IMG/VR virus record: IMGVR_UViG_3300010370_000221
Span: 1 to 25,360 of that record
DNA from: a virus
Length of the DNA stretch: 25,360 bases
Strand: one strand, 5' to 3'
This document shows, piece by piece, positions 15,473-23,388 of the stretch. Every line of letters starts with the position of its first letter. Position 1 is the stretch's first letter. The notes below the pieces were generated by a model. The model had not been told where the DNA came from. It did no database searches and was given only the letters and a program-made list of their open reading frames with translations. A program made the translations under genes and the position numbers.

Positions 15473-15646
15473 ATGGGCGCAGTAGTAGCAGTGGTAAAAC
15501 CACTTCTGATTCAAATTGCGACACATCCTGCAGTTAAGAATCTTGTTCTTGACCTACTCAAGAAGTATGTTGATAGCACAGATAACAGCATTGACAATGT
15601 AGTTTATGATCTGGTAAAAGATAAACTCTTTACACCACAAGCATGA
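15473..15646 (+). CDS. Small hypothetical protein, 57 residues
   Basis: A short ORF with one of the best ribosome-binding sites in the window (GGAGG, 5 nt before ATG). It encodes MGAVVAVVKPLLIQIATHPA and then an amphipathic stretch (VLDLLKKYVD) and an acidic tail region. The N-terminal 16 residues are hydrophobic and could associate with membrane, but are short for a spanning helix. It ends in an ATGA overlap with another small protein, so the pair is translationally coupled. They lie between a CTAAATA octamer and an intrinsic terminator, forming a compact two-gene late unit. Function unknown; a role in lysis or virion assembly is only a guess from location. Confidence 0.7.
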   Translation: MGAVVAVVKPLLIQIATHPAVKNLVLDLLKKYVDSTDNSIDNVVYDLVKDKLFTPQA

Positions 15647-15807
15647 TTACTTGTTTTGTAACTAACTGGGGAGTAACCATTGTTCTTGGTCTGTTGTTAA
15701 CTACCTCTGAGTGGTTAGCAAAAACAAAAAGATTTGAAGAAAATGGATTACTCGATTTGACTACTAATTTTTTAAGAGTAGTACTTCAAAGGGGACCTAA
15801 AAAGTAA
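15643..15807 (+). CDS. Small membrane protein, 54 residues
   Basis: This ORF starts within the stop of the preceding small gene (ATGA). The product has a hydrophobic N-terminal stretch (about residues 8-20, WGVTIVLGLLLTT) that could form one membrane helix. A polar part (EWLAKTKRFEENG) and a basic C-terminus (LQRGPKK) follow. The stop codon is inside the loop of the terminator hairpin, so the terminator overlaps the end of the gene. No family recognised. Small, single-helix late proteins next to virion genes can be lysis regulators or minor membrane factors, but nothing here proves that. Confidence 0.65.
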   Translation: MITCFVTNWGVTIVLGLLLTTSEWLAKTKRFEENGLLDLTTNFLRVVLQRGPKK

Positions 15808-15822
15808 GGGTCTCCTTTTTTC
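15789..15822 (+). terminator. Intrinsic terminator
   Basis: AAGGGGACC pairs with GGTCTCCTT (9 bp including one G-T pair) around an 11-nt loop, followed by a run of T. It closes the two-small-gene unit. Confidence 0.8.
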
Positions 15823-15836
15823 TACCTCCGTGTTTT

Positions 15837-15844
15837 TATAAATA
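15837..15844 (+). promoter_or_regulatory. Late promoter TATAAATA
   Basis: Exact T4-type late box, 32 nt before the ATG at 15876 and about 15 nt after a terminator. Confidence 0.75.
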
Positions 15845-15875
15845 AAAAAAGAAAATAGTTATCTTAGGCAATCAC

Positions 15876-16403
15876 ATGGCACTCTGGGGAAATAATGATG
15901 CTAAGTTTGCAGGGGGAACAGTCTCCCTGAACTATACGACTTTAACAGTAACTGGAGCAGGTACTTCGTTTGGTGCTGTTGGTGCTGCTGCTACTGGTAA
16001 TGTAATCAGATTTGGCAACCGTTCTGGAACATATTTTGGCGAAGCTGTAATTGTTGGTATCGCAAGTACAACACAACTTTCTATTGCTTCAACCTCTGGT
16101 CTAAGTGGAGCAGCGATTGCCTCTACTTCATTCCAAATCACTGAGGCACCTGTTTATACAGTATTTGACTCTGCTTATAATAAGGCGCAGACCTCTGCTA
16201 ATGAGCATGTATATGGTGTTGGAGCAGCAGGTGCAGCAGCAGCAGTAACCACTCAATATGCAGTTACTCATTCTGGATGGGTAGGTGTTACAACTTATGT
16301 TGATCAACATGGCAACTTAAGAGTTAAAAAAGAAACTCTTGTAGCAATGTCTGGAATTACCACTGGTAATACTCCAATTTATGATGGTAATCCACTTGCA
16401 TGA
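15876..16403 (+). CDS. Virion structural protein (cyanomyovirus, beta-rich)
   Basis: The 175-residue product begins MALWGNNDAKFAGGTVSLNY and continues with Thr/Ser/Gly/Ala-rich strands (TVTGAGTSF, GNVIRFGNRSGTYFGEAVIVGI, TTQLSIASTSGLSG). This start and strand pattern match small virion structural proteins I associate with T4-like marine phages. The composition suggests a beta-sandwich or fibre-like domain; no charged catalytic cluster is visible. The C-terminal part (GWVGVTTYVDQHGNLRVKKETLVAMSG) resembles a conserved tail of that family. It has its own TATAAATA late promoter and is expected to be abundant late in infection. The exact place in the virion (head decoration, neck or tail) is not readable. 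Confidence 0.65.
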   Translation: MALWGNNDAKFAGGTVSLNYTTLTVTGAGTSFGAVGAAATGNVIRFGNRSGTYFGEAVIVGIASTTQLSIASTSGLSGAAIASTSFQITEAPVYTVFDSAYNKAQTSANEHVYGVGAAGAAAAVTTQYAVTHSGWVGVTTYVDQHGNLRVKKETLVAMSGITTGNTPIYDGNPLA

Positions 16404-16417
16404 TAGATATTTAACTT

Positions 16418-16807
16418 ATGTATTTTACTGACTTGAACGAGGACAATTTTTTATTATTTGCTATAAAAAACTACGAGAATCCTCAAGCAGTCACTAAAGA
16501 TGATTTTGATAAAGATTTAAATCATTTTAAGTATATCAAAAGATTACTTAAAAGATATAAAAATTCTGGTCAATTAAAAACTCATCTTTTAATAAATCAT
16601 TTTATAATTCTTTATAATATTTTTGGAGAAGCAGCAACACCAATGTTGTTTTACAAAATAGAAAAAGAGTTGTGGGATGTGATGAAAACTTTTATTATAT
16701 TTTTGAATCGAATGCCAGATTACCCCAAAACATATATTCATGATATACCAGTTGACATTCATTGCTTAGCAGAACTCAGAAAAGTATACAAAGATGACCC
16801 CACTTGA
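16418..16807 (+). CDS. Conserved hypothetical protein of T4-like marine phages
   Basis: The 129-residue product (MYFTDLNEDNFLLFAIKNYE...) is of a type I recall from many cyano- and pelagic myoviruses, without known function. It is predicted mostly helical, with a basic middle (FKYIKRLLKRYKNSG) followed by hydrophobic helices (HLLINHFIILYNIFG, DVMKTFIIFLNRM). A conserved acidic end region follows (DIPVDIHCLAEL). No signal peptide, membrane span or catalytic motif is clear. It lies 14 nt after the virion gene and overlaps the next start by 14 nt. No Shine-Dalgarno or late octamer precedes it, so it is probably read through from the TATAAATA promoter at 15837. Confidence 0.7.
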   Translation: MYFTDLNEDNFLLFAIKNYENPQAVTKDDFDKDLNHFKYIKRLLKRYKNSGQLKTHLLINHFIILYNIFGEAATPMLFYKIEKELWDVMKTFIIFLNRMPDYPKTYIHDIPVDIHCLAELRKVYKDDPT

Positions 16808-17000
16808 TAAGATTATTAAAATCATCAAAGAAAGTATGGTTGCAAACGCACCTGGGTCAAGTGGAGCATACACATCCAAGGGGGATCCATATACTGCAGG
16901 TGGATTTGATCCTGTTCAAGATGGAAGATCAAAAGTGATGAGAAGATTGCCAAAAGCATATAGTCAGTTCTTAAGACAATCCAGTAAAAAAAAGAAGTAA
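16794..17000 (+). CDS. Small basic protein, 68 residues (likely virion-associated)
   Basis: A short helical start (LDKIIKIIKE) is followed by a glycine/serine-rich, proline-containing stretch (NAPGSSGAYTSKGDPYTAGGFDP). The C-terminus is strongly basic (RSKVMRRLPKAYSQFLRQSSKKKK). Such short proteins with AGFDP-like and RRLP elements occur near structural genes of marine T4-like phages. I know no function for them. The start overlaps the preceding gene by 14 nt and the stop is one base before the next ATG, so three genes in a row are translationally linked. Confidence 0.6.
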   Translation: MTPLDKIIKIIKESMVANAPGSSGAYTSKGDPYTAGGFDPVQDGRSKVMRRLPKAYSQFLRQSSKKKK

Positions 17001-17001
17001 A

Positions 17002-17406
17002 ATGGCATTCGGTCTAGAGAAATTAGCGGTCCTTGAAAGTAAGCTTAGTATCTATGAAGACCTATCAAAAGAAATGCTCGATAAACTGGAAAGAGCAGTT
17101 GCATCTATTAGTGAAAGTAGTAACAGGGTGGCAATTATTCTAGAACGACACGAAGCTCGTTTAGATGAAAGTGATAAAAACGATAGACTAATTGTAAATA
17201 TGCTTGATGATATGAAGGACGGTGTAAATAAAAGATTAGACGTATTAGAGACAAGAGTAAATGATCTTGCAACGTTTAGGTGGATTGCAACAGGATTAGG
17301 AACTGCTGCGGTTTTAATCATTGGATCTGCAAGTTTTTTTGGTAATCTTTTGACTGTTGGTAATTCTCCGAATCAACAGACGATCCAACAGTCCTTATCC
17401 AAGTAA
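17002..17406 (+). CDS. Coiled-coil protein with C-terminal membrane helix (XhlA-like lysis accessory candidate)
   Basis: Residues 5-90 are heptad-rich helix (LEKLAVLESKLSIYEDLSKE ... KRLDVLETRVNDLATF). A single membrane helix follows at about 94-118 (WIATGLGTAAVLIIGSASFF), then a short polar tail. This architecture matches hemolysin XhlA-type and other phage holin-accessory proteins, whose coil acts on one side of the membrane while the helix anchors it. No sequence-level proof is available, and other coil-anchor phage proteins exist. It starts one base after the preceding stop. A lysozyme and a peptidase lie at the end of the window, but there is no adjacent endolysin. Likely late and membrane-located. 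Confidence 0.65.
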   Translation: MAFGLEKLAVLESKLSIYEDLSKEMLDKLERAVASISESSNRVAIILERHEARLDESDKNDRLIVNMLDDMKDGVNKRLDVLETRVNDLATFRWIATGLGTAAVLIIGSASFFGNLLTVGNSPNQQTIQQSLSK

Positions 17407-17412
17407 TTAAAA

Positions 17413-17420
17413 AATAAATA
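17413..17420 (+). promoter_or_regulatory. Possible late octamer AATAAATA
   Basis: ATAAATA core in the non-coding stretch after the coiled-coil gene, 21 nt before a possible 45-codon ORF and directly before an inverted repeat. The first base differs from the commonest form. Confidence 0.35.
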
Positions 17421-17446
17421 ATCATGGGTGGATTAAAACCATGATT
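17420..17446. repeat. Inverted repeat AATCATGG/CCATGATT
   Basis: Perfect 8-bp arms at 17420-17427 and 17439-17446 with an 11-nt loop. No T run follows on the + strand. The right arm contains the ATG of the small ORF at 17441, so folding of the transcript could hide that start; this is inference. Confidence 0.5.
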
Positions 17447-17578
17447 AAAAAAAGACACAAGACTATTGATTCAATTTATTGTCTTCAGGAATTAACAAAT
17501 ACTGTTATCAAGTGGACAAGTATTATCAGTGTTTGTTTAATGGATCTTGAGGTTGACAGCAGATTCTGGGAATGTTAG
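17441..17578 (+). CDS. Possible small ORF, 45 residues
   Basis: The ORF encodes MIKKRHKTIDSIYCLQELTN, then a hydrophobic stretch (WTSIISVCL) and an acidic end (MDLEVDSRFWEC). It fills most of the roughly 200-nt interval between the coiled-coil gene and the primase. Support is circumstantial: a late-type octamer 21 nt upstream matches the spacing before confirmed late genes, and the frame is open. There is no clear ribosome-binding site (GGGTGG lies 10 nt upstream), and I recognise no family. The interval may simply be a leader for primase. Confidence 0.3.
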   Translation: MIKKRHKTIDSIYCLQELTNTVIKWTSIISVCLMDLEVDSRFWEC

Positions 17579-17603
17579 TATTGGGCCATCTAAAACAATT
17601 ATT

Positions 17604-18572
17604 ATGGATTATGTTGACGTTAGGTTTGTAAACCTAATATCCCCTCGTCTTCAAAAATTTAAAGCAGTAAAGCAAAATCTATACAACTTTAGATGTCCTA
17701 TCTGTGGAGATTCTCAAAAGAATAAAAATAAGGCGCGTGGATATCTTTATGGAGTAAAAAATAATACAAATTACAAATGCCATAATTGTGGAGTAAGTTT
17801 ATCGTTTAATAACTTTTTAAAAAAAGTTGATTCTGAATTGCATAAACAATATACCTTAGAAAAATTCAAAGAAGGTCATACTGGTAAAAATTTTACAGCA
17901 GAAGAACCAAAGTTTGAATTTGAAAAACCTAAGTTTAAAAAAAGATTAGAACTTCCAAAATCATCAGAAGATACTAAGGCAAAACAATATCTGGAAAAAA
18001 GAAAATTAGATCCAGATAAATTTTATTTTGCTGAAAAATTTAAAGAGTTTGTTAACTCAATTAAACCTACTTTTGCAGCAACGGATACTGAAGAGTCTAG
18101 GATTGTAATACCACTATACTATCAAGATGATCTTGTTGGTATACAAGGAAGATCTCTAAATTCAAAGTCTATTAAATATATTACTGTGATGTTTAATGAT
18201 GACGCACCAAAAATCTATGGTCTCGATGAAGTACAAAAAAATCAAACTGTCTACGTTACGGAAGGTCCCTTCGACTCAACTTTCATTCGCAACTCGATTG
18301 CTCTTTGCGGAGCTGACGGTGATATTGGTAAGTGGGGTATTGGCGATTGTGTGTGGATCTATGATAACGAACCCCGCAATAAAGAAATCGTCTCCCGTAT
18401 TGCCCGTACCATTGATAGAGGAGAAAGAATCGTCATTTGGCCATCTAGTATAAATGAAAAAGATATTAATGATATGGTTTTGTCTGGACTGGATGTTCAG
18501 TCTGTGATAGAATCAAATACTTATAGTGGTCTAGAAGCAAAACTTAAATTTACTACTTGGAAGAAAATATGA
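17604..18572 (+). CDS. 61: gp61-type DNA primase
   Basis: The 322-residue protein is close to T4 gp61 in length (342). The zinc ribbon is seen as CPICGDSQ (Cys31, Cys34) and CHNCG (Cys59, Cys62), with the conserved NKARGYLYG between. The TOPRIM catalytic core has Glu220 in YVTEGPFDS and Asp254/Glu256 in WIYDNEPRN, followed by KDINDM. It makes short RNA primers for the lagging strand and works with the gp41 helicase. I chose the ATG at 17604 (MDYVDVRF). An in-frame TTG at 17547 would add 19 residues without family support and would overlap the small ORF. The stop overlaps the nrdA start in ATGA. Confidence 0.93.
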   Translation: MDYVDVRFVNLISPRLQKFKAVKQNLYNFRCPICGDSQKNKNKARGYLYGVKNNTNYKCHNCGVSLSFNNFLKKVDSELHKQYTLEKFKEGHTGKNFTAEEPKFEFEKPKFKKRLELPKSSEDTKAKQYLEKRKLDPDKFYFAEKFKEFVNSIKPTFAATDTEESRIVIPLYYQDDLVGIQGRSLNSKSIKYITVMFNDDAPKIYGLDEVQKNQTVYVTEGPFDSTFIRNSIALCGADGDIGKWGIGDCVWIYDNEPRNKEIVSRIARTIDRGERIVIWPSSINEKDINDMVLSGLDVQSVIESNTYSGLEAKLKFTTWKKI

Positions 18573-20869
18573 GCAACGGTATTAAAGTCATCAAAAGAAA
18601 TGGTCGAGTGGAACCAATCAATCTGGATAAGATGCATGTAATGGTTGATCTTGCATGTAAAGATCTAGCTGGAGTGTCTGCATCACAAGTTGAGATTCAA
18701 TCTGGAATTCAATTTTACGATGGGATTACTACTGCACAAATTCAAGAAATTCTTATTCGTTCTGCGTCTGATTTGATTGATTTGGATCATCCAAATTACC
18801 AATACGTTGCTGCAAGACTTCTTCTGTTTTCTGTTCGTAAATCTATCTTTGGTAAAATCCACGAAGTTCCAACTTTAATGGAACATATTGAAACTTGTGT
18901 TAACAAAGGTGTTTATGATGGTGATATTCTCTCTAGATATAGTAAAGAAGAATTTGCAAAGGTTAATGGTTTTATTGATCATACTCGTGACTTCTTATTC
19001 ACTTATGCGGGTCTACGTCAAGTCGTTGATAAGTACCTCGTGCAAGATAGAAGCAGTGGCGGTGTATATGAAACCCCACAGTTTATGTACATGATGATTG
19101 CTCTGACTATCTTTGCAGAGTATCCAAAGGAAACAAGACTCTCTTACGTCAAGAGGTATTATGACGCAATCTCAAGGCACAAAATCAACATTCCCACACC
19201 TATCATGGCGGGAGTGCGAACGCCACTTAGACAATTCGCTAGCTGTGTGCTTGTTGATGTTGATGACACCCTCGATAGTATCTTTACTAGCGATATGGCT
19301 ATTGGCAGATATGTTGCACAAAGGGCGGGAATCGGTATCAACGCAGGTCGCATCCGTGGCATCAACAGTAAGATCCGAGGGGGAGAAGTTAGTCACACAG
19401 GTGTTATCCCATTCCTCAAAAAGTTTGAAGCAACTGTCCGATGCTGCACTCAAAATGGCATCAGAGGTGGATCAGCAACTGTCCACTTCCCAATCTGGCA
19501 CCAAGAAATAGAAGATATTATTGTTTTAAAAAATAATAAAGGAACCGAGGATAACCGAGTTCGTAAGTTAGACTACAGTATCCAAATTAGCAAACTCTTC
19601 TATGAACGATTCTTCCAAGACGCAGACATCTCCCTCTTCTCTCCTCACGACGTTCCTGGTCTGTATGATGCTTTTGGCACTGATCGATTTGACGAGTTAT
19701 ATGTATCTTATGAACGAGATACAACTATTCCAAGAAAAACTATTGGCGCTCAAGAACTCATTCTGGACCTCCTGAAGGAGAGAGCAGAGACTGGTCGTAT
19801 TTACATCATGAATATCGACCACTGCAATTCACACTCTTCTTTTAAAGACAAGGTAAATATGAGTAACCTTTGCCAGGAGATTACTCTTCCTACAGATCCA
19901 CTTCAACACATTGATGGTAGTGGTGAAATTGCCCTATGCATTCTTTCTGCAATCAACGTTGGTAAGGTAAAGTCGGACGAAGAACTTGAAGAACTTTGTG
20001 ATCTTTCTGTTCGTGGTCTGGAGGAGTTGATTGACTATCAAAAATATCCCGTAGAGGCGGCAGAAATCGCCACCAAGGCACGTCGTTCTCTTGGTGTGGG
20101 ATTCATTGGGTTAGCACACTATTTGGCAAAATTAGGTTATGGATATGGATCTCAAGAAGCATGGGATGCGGTTCATGGTCTTTCAGAATCTTTCCAATAC
20201 TACCTATTAAAATCTTCTAATCAACTTGCCATTGAAAAAGGTAAGTGTGGTTATTTTGATCGCACAAAATATGCTGATGGGATTCTTCCCATTGATACAT
20301 ACAAGAAGGATGTAGATGAAATTACTTCTGTTGGATTAGAACATGATTGGGAAACTCTTAGATCATCCATCTTGGCTCACGGTCTCAGGCACTCAACACT
20401 GTCCGCACAGATGCCATCGGAGAGCAGTTCCGTTGTGTCAAACGCAACCAATGGAATCGAACCTCCTCGTGGATACTTGTCCGTTAAGAAATCAAAGAAG
20501 GGTCCCCTTAAACAAATCGTTCCTCAGTACCATTCCCTTAAGAACAACTATACGCTTCTTTGGGATATGCCTGACAATACTGGTTATATTAATATTGTTG
20601 CAGTTATGCAAAAGTTCTTTGATCAAGCGATCTCTGGAAACTGGTCGTATAATCCAGAAAATTATGCCGATAATGAAGTTCCTACTTCAGTAATGGCGAA
20701 CGATCTTCTAAGAACTTACAAATACGGATGGAAGACTTCTTATTATCAGAATACTCACGATATGAAGAGTGATGAAATTGAAGATAAGATAGATAATAAA
20801 GTCAAGTCTCTTCTTGACGACATCTTAACAAATTCTGAGGAGGACGATTGCGAGAGTTGTAAGATCTGA
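18569..20869 (+). CDS. nrdA: Ribonucleotide reductase class Ia, alpha (large) subunit
   Basis: The 766-residue protein reduces ribonucleoside diphosphates to deoxy forms with NrdB. An ATP-cone-like allosteric domain (IKVIKRNGRVEPINLDKM) starts it. Active-site residues are in place: Cys226 (ASC), Asn433-x-Cys435-x-Glu437 (NLCQE) and Cys457 (ALC), corresponding to E. coli C225, N437, C439, E441 and C462. SYYQNT near the end holds the radical-transfer tyrosine pair. The C-terminal CESCKI is the redox-active tail; its cysteines are two residues apart rather than the four in E. coli (CESGACKI). The ATG at 18569 overlaps the primase stop; the upstream in-frame TTG at 18557 is not needed. Host nucleotides freed by genome breakdown are the likely substrate pool. 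Confidence 0.97.
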   Translation: MSNGIKVIKRNGRVEPINLDKMHVMVDLACKDLAGVSASQVEIQSGIQFYDGITTAQIQEILIRSASDLIDLDHPNYQYVAARLLLFSVRKSIFGKIHEVPTLMEHIETCVNKGVYDGDILSRYSKEEFAKVNGFIDHTRDFLFTYAGLRQVVDKYLVQDRSSGGVYETPQFMYMMIALTIFAEYPKETRLSYVKRYYDAISRHKINIPTPIMAGVRTPLRQFASCVLVDVDDTLDSIFTSDMAIGRYVAQRAGIGINAGRIRGINSKIRGGEVSHTGVIPFLKKFEATVRCCTQNGIRGGSATVHFPIWHQEIEDIIVLKNNKGTEDNRVRKLDYSIQISKLFYERFFQDADISLFSPHDVPGLYDAFGTDRFDELYVSYERDTTIPRKTIGAQELILDLLKERAETGRIYIMNIDHCNSHSSFKDKVNMSNLCQEITLPTDPLQHIDGSGEIALCILSAINVGKVKSDEELEELCDLSVRGLEELIDYQKYPVEAAEIATKARRSLGVGFIGLAHYLAKLGYGYGSQEAWDAVHGLSESFQYYLLKSSNQLAIEKGKCGYFDRTKYADGILPIDTYKKDVDEITSVGLEHDWETLRSSILAHGLRHSTLSAQMPSESSSVVSNATNGIEPPRGYLSVKKSKKGPLKQIVPQYHSLKNNYTLLWDMPDNTGYINIVAVMQKFFDQAISGNWSYNPENYADNEVPTSVMANDLLRTYKYGWKTSYYQNTHDMKSDEIEDKIDNKVKSLLDDILTNSEEDDCESCKI

Positions 20870-20917
20870 ATTTGGTGACAATTTTTAAGTTTAAATATTT
20901 TAGGAGACGTAAAGAGT

Positions 20918-22096
20918 ATGCAATTCAATTTTCTGGAATCTGAAAAAAATTTAAGAGTAAGAGGAATGACGGTTTTTAATACCGATCAAGTAGAATTAAA
21001 AAAGCAACCAATGTTTTTTGGTAAACCGCTAGGAATCCAGAGATATGATTCATACAAATATCCAGTTTTTGATAAACTGACAACTCAGCAACTTGGATAC
21101 TTCTGGAGACCAGAAGAAGTCTCTCTTCAAAAAGATCGTGGCGACTATCAAACACTTCGTCCTGAGCAGAAGCATATCTACACTTCCAATTTAAAGTATC
21201 AGATCATGCTTGACTCTGTTCAGGGTCGTGGTCCTGGTATGGCATTTATTCCTTATTGCTCTCTTCCTGAACTGGAAGCGTGTATGGAAGTATGGGGATT
21301 CATGGAAATGATTCATAGTCGTTCTTATACTTACATTATCAAAAACGTATATTCAGACCCTAGTGAAGTTTTTGATGCCATCATTACCGACGAACGTATT
21401 CTAGAACGTGCTAAGAGCGTTACAGAGTCCTATGATGACTTTATTCAGTCAGCACAAGAATATGGTTCGTCTAATGCGTGGATACATCGTTTAGAGGGTG
21501 TACACTCCGCAAAGGAATCACTTAAAGATGCCAAACGAAAACTTTACAGAGCAGTTGCCAACGTCAATATTCTTGAAGGTATTAGGTTCTACGTTAGCTT
21601 TGCTTGTTCTTTCGCATTTGGTGAGCTTAAGCTTATGGAAGGATCAGCTAAAATTATATCTCTTATTGCAAGAGACGAAAATCAACACTTAGCAATCACG
21701 CAAAATATTTTGAATAAGTGGCGTGATGGTGATGACCCAGAGATGAAGCAAATTGCAATTGAAGAGGAAGAATGGGTTTATAGCATGTTCGATCGTGCTG
21801 TAAACGAAGAAAAGAAGTGGGCAGAGTATTTGTTTAAAGATGGATCGATGATTGGATTAAATGATAAACTTCTGTGTCAATATGTTGAGTGGATTGCAAA
21901 TCGTAGAATGAAGTCAATTGGATTAAAACCAAAATACGATATCTCTGCTAATAACAATCCACTACCATGGACACAGCATTGGATCTCTTCTAAAGGATTG
22001 CAAGTGGCACCACAAGAAACTGAAGTTGAATCTTATGTTGTTGGTGGAATTAAACAAGACGTTAAAAAAGATACATTCAGTGGATTTAAACTTTGA
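20918..22096 (+). CDS. nrdB: Ribonucleotide reductase class Ia, beta (small) subunit
   Basis: The 392-residue protein is the di-iron tyrosyl-radical partner of NrdA. Metal ligands are visible in order: Asp99 (MLDSVQG), Glu130 and His133 (FMEMIHSRSY), Glu220 (NILEGIRF), and Glu254 and His257 (RDENQHLA). The radical tyrosine is Tyr137 (HSRSYTYI), so it is the canonical Y-radical, Fe-type enzyme. An AGGAGA site at 20902-20907 precedes the ATG, and a 48-nt gap separates it from nrdA. The last residues (KKDTFSGFKL) are the usual C-terminal peptide that docks on NrdA. A strong terminator follows within five bases of the stop, ending the primase-nrdA-nrdB transcription unit. Confidence 0.97.
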   Translation: MQFNFLESEKNLRVRGMTVFNTDQVELKKQPMFFGKPLGIQRYDSYKYPVFDKLTTQQLGYFWRPEEVSLQKDRGDYQTLRPEQKHIYTSNLKYQIMLDSVQGRGPGMAFIPYCSLPELEACMEVWGFMEMIHSRSYTYIIKNVYSDPSEVFDAIITDERILERAKSVTESYDDFIQSAQEYGSSNAWIHRLEGVHSAKESLKDAKRKLYRAVANVNILEGIRFYVSFACSFAFGELKLMEGSAKIISLIARDENQHLAITQNILNKWRDGDDPEMKQIAIEEEEWVYSMFDRAVNEEKKWAEYLFKDGSMIGLNDKLLCQYVEWIANRRMKSIGLKPKYDISANNNPLPWTQHWISSKGLQVAPQETEVESYVVGGIKQDVKKDTFSGFKL

Positions 22097-22100
22097 TTAG

Positions 22101-22124
22101 TGGGAGGGTAACCTCCCATTTTTT
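22101..22124 (+). terminator. Intrinsic terminator after nrdB
   Basis: TGGGAGG and CCTCCCA form a perfect 7-bp stem around GTAA, followed by six T. The T run is immediately continued by the late box TATAAATA. Confidence 0.88.
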
Positions 22125-22131
22125 ATAAATA
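22124..22131 (+). promoter_or_regulatory. Late promoter TATAAATA
   Basis: Exact late box sharing its first T with the terminator T run and 26 nt before the ATG at 22157. Confidence 0.78.
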
Positions 22132-22156
22132 CAAATAAACGTCTAATTCTAGGGAT

Positions 22157-23383
22157 ATGAACTTTACTAATATTTCTGAAGCATACCAAGCAATTTACGA
22201 ACCAGTTGAGTTGGTTGAAGAATTCCTTTCAGAGGAATATGATGGTATTGAGGAATTAACTGAAGATGACTTTAGTTATATTGCCGAAGAGACTATCTAT
22301 GAAGTCCTAGATGAAGGCATTGAGGTTGAAGAACTTGATGATATTTTTGAAGCAGTGATTATGGAGTTGAATCCATATGCTCCTGCTGGATCAAAGGCAG
22401 CAAAACAATATCAAAAGTCAACTTCAGCATCTAAGCGTAGTGCTGAGAGATCTGCAGCAGTCTCTGCAGCAAAAGAAAAAGTTAAGGGTGCAATTAAGAG
22501 TACAGTTAAGACTGTTAAATCAAAAGCTCTTGCTGCTAAAGGATCTGCTCAAAAGACAGCAAAAGGTCTCAAGCAACAATCGCATGTTGGTGTTGCCAAG
22601 TATGCAAACAAGCATAACCTTGTAAAGGGTGCTGGACTCAAGACTCAATCAAGCAAAGGTAGAGGAGAACTTCGCTCTGCTGTTGCCAAGCATGTTGCTT
22701 CTAGAGTTAAGGATAAAATTAAATCAGCAGTTGGTAAAGTTAAGCAAAAGGCAGCATCTGCAGCAGTATCGGGATATGCAGCGGCACGTTCTGCTAAGCA
22801 AGCAGCATCTGATGTTAAGAACAGAGCAGTACAATCTGCTAAGAACAAGGCAGCAGTTGCAAAGCGCAATATCAAGGGTGCAGCAAGTGCAGCAAAAGCA
22901 GGCGCTAAAAGTGCTGTAGGTAAGGCAGCAAGATCAGTTGCAACTGGTGCGGGTAAGGTTGCTTCAAAACTTGGTGAGGAGATTGATACCTATGATATCG
23001 TTCTTGAGTATCTTTGTGTAGAAGGTTATGCAGATACCTTAGAAGATGCAGAATGGATTATGGCGAATGAACTTGATTTCGATACTATTGATGAAATCAT
23101 TGAAGCTTTTAAGGCAGCAAACCTTGACAAGATGAAATCAAAGGAAGCAAAACATGCTAGTGATGCTTTTAAGAAAGGACCAAATGATGATGGAAAGTAT
23201 AGAAGTGATTCTAGAAATAGATCTATGAAGATGCATGGCATCCGTGGTGCAATCGAACGTGGTGAAGATCCAAGAGCAGATACTTATGGTGGTGCTCAAA
23301 AGAAACCAGTTGACCACAGAGCAGGATTCTCAAAAAATCCATTAAACAATCCTCCAAGACCAGTTAAAAAACCAGGAGTATGA
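22157..23383 (+). CDS. H1-like Ala/Lys-rich virion protein
   Basis: This 408-residue protein has three blocks. An acidic helical head (1-75, for example LTEDDFSYIAEETIYEVLDEG) is followed by a 190-residue Ala/Lys/Ser-rich basic block (about 76-265, such as AKEKVKGAIKSTVKTVKSKA and GAASAAKAGAKSAVGKAARS) resembling histone H1 tails. A second acidic helical element (IVLEYLCVEGYADTLEDAEWIMANELDFDTIDEIIEAF, about 277-315) precedes a polar basic C-terminus. I recognise this type from cyanomyoviruses as a virion-associated protein, probably internal and DNA-contacting. The acidic parts could neutralise or be removed on maturation; this is inference. AGGGAT precedes the ATG. A terminator follows the stop. 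Confidence 0.7.
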   Translation: MNFTNISEAYQAIYEPVELVEEFLSEEYDGIEELTEDDFSYIAEETIYEVLDEGIEVEELDDIFEAVIMELNPYAPAGSKAAKQYQKSTSASKRSAERSAAVSAAKEKVKGAIKSTVKTVKSKALAAKGSAQKTAKGLKQQSHVGVAKYANKHNLVKGAGLKTQSSKGRGELRSAVAKHVASRVKDKIKSAVGKVKQKAASAAVSGYAAARSAKQAASDVKNRAVQSAKNKAAVAKRNIKGAASAAKAGAKSAVGKAARSVATGAGKVASKLGEEIDTYDIVLEYLCVEGYADTLEDAEWIMANELDFDTIDEIIEAFKAANLDKMKSKEAKHASDAFKKGPNDDGKYRSDSRNRSMKMHGIRGAIERGEDPRADTYGGAQKKPVDHRAGFSKNPLNNPPRPVKKPGV

Positions 23384-23388
23384 TTCTG

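Noticed and set aside
17420-17446. Inverted repeat as an intrinsic terminator
   Set aside because: The stem is followed by A, not T, on the + strand. A T-rich stretch exists only for the minus strand, where there are no genes.
22377-22919. Two + strand ORFs rich in Gln/Leu inside the H1-like gene
   Set aside because: They result from reading GCA/AAG/CAG-rich repeats in another frame; the Ala/Lys frame has the promoter, ribosome-binding site and conserved flanks.
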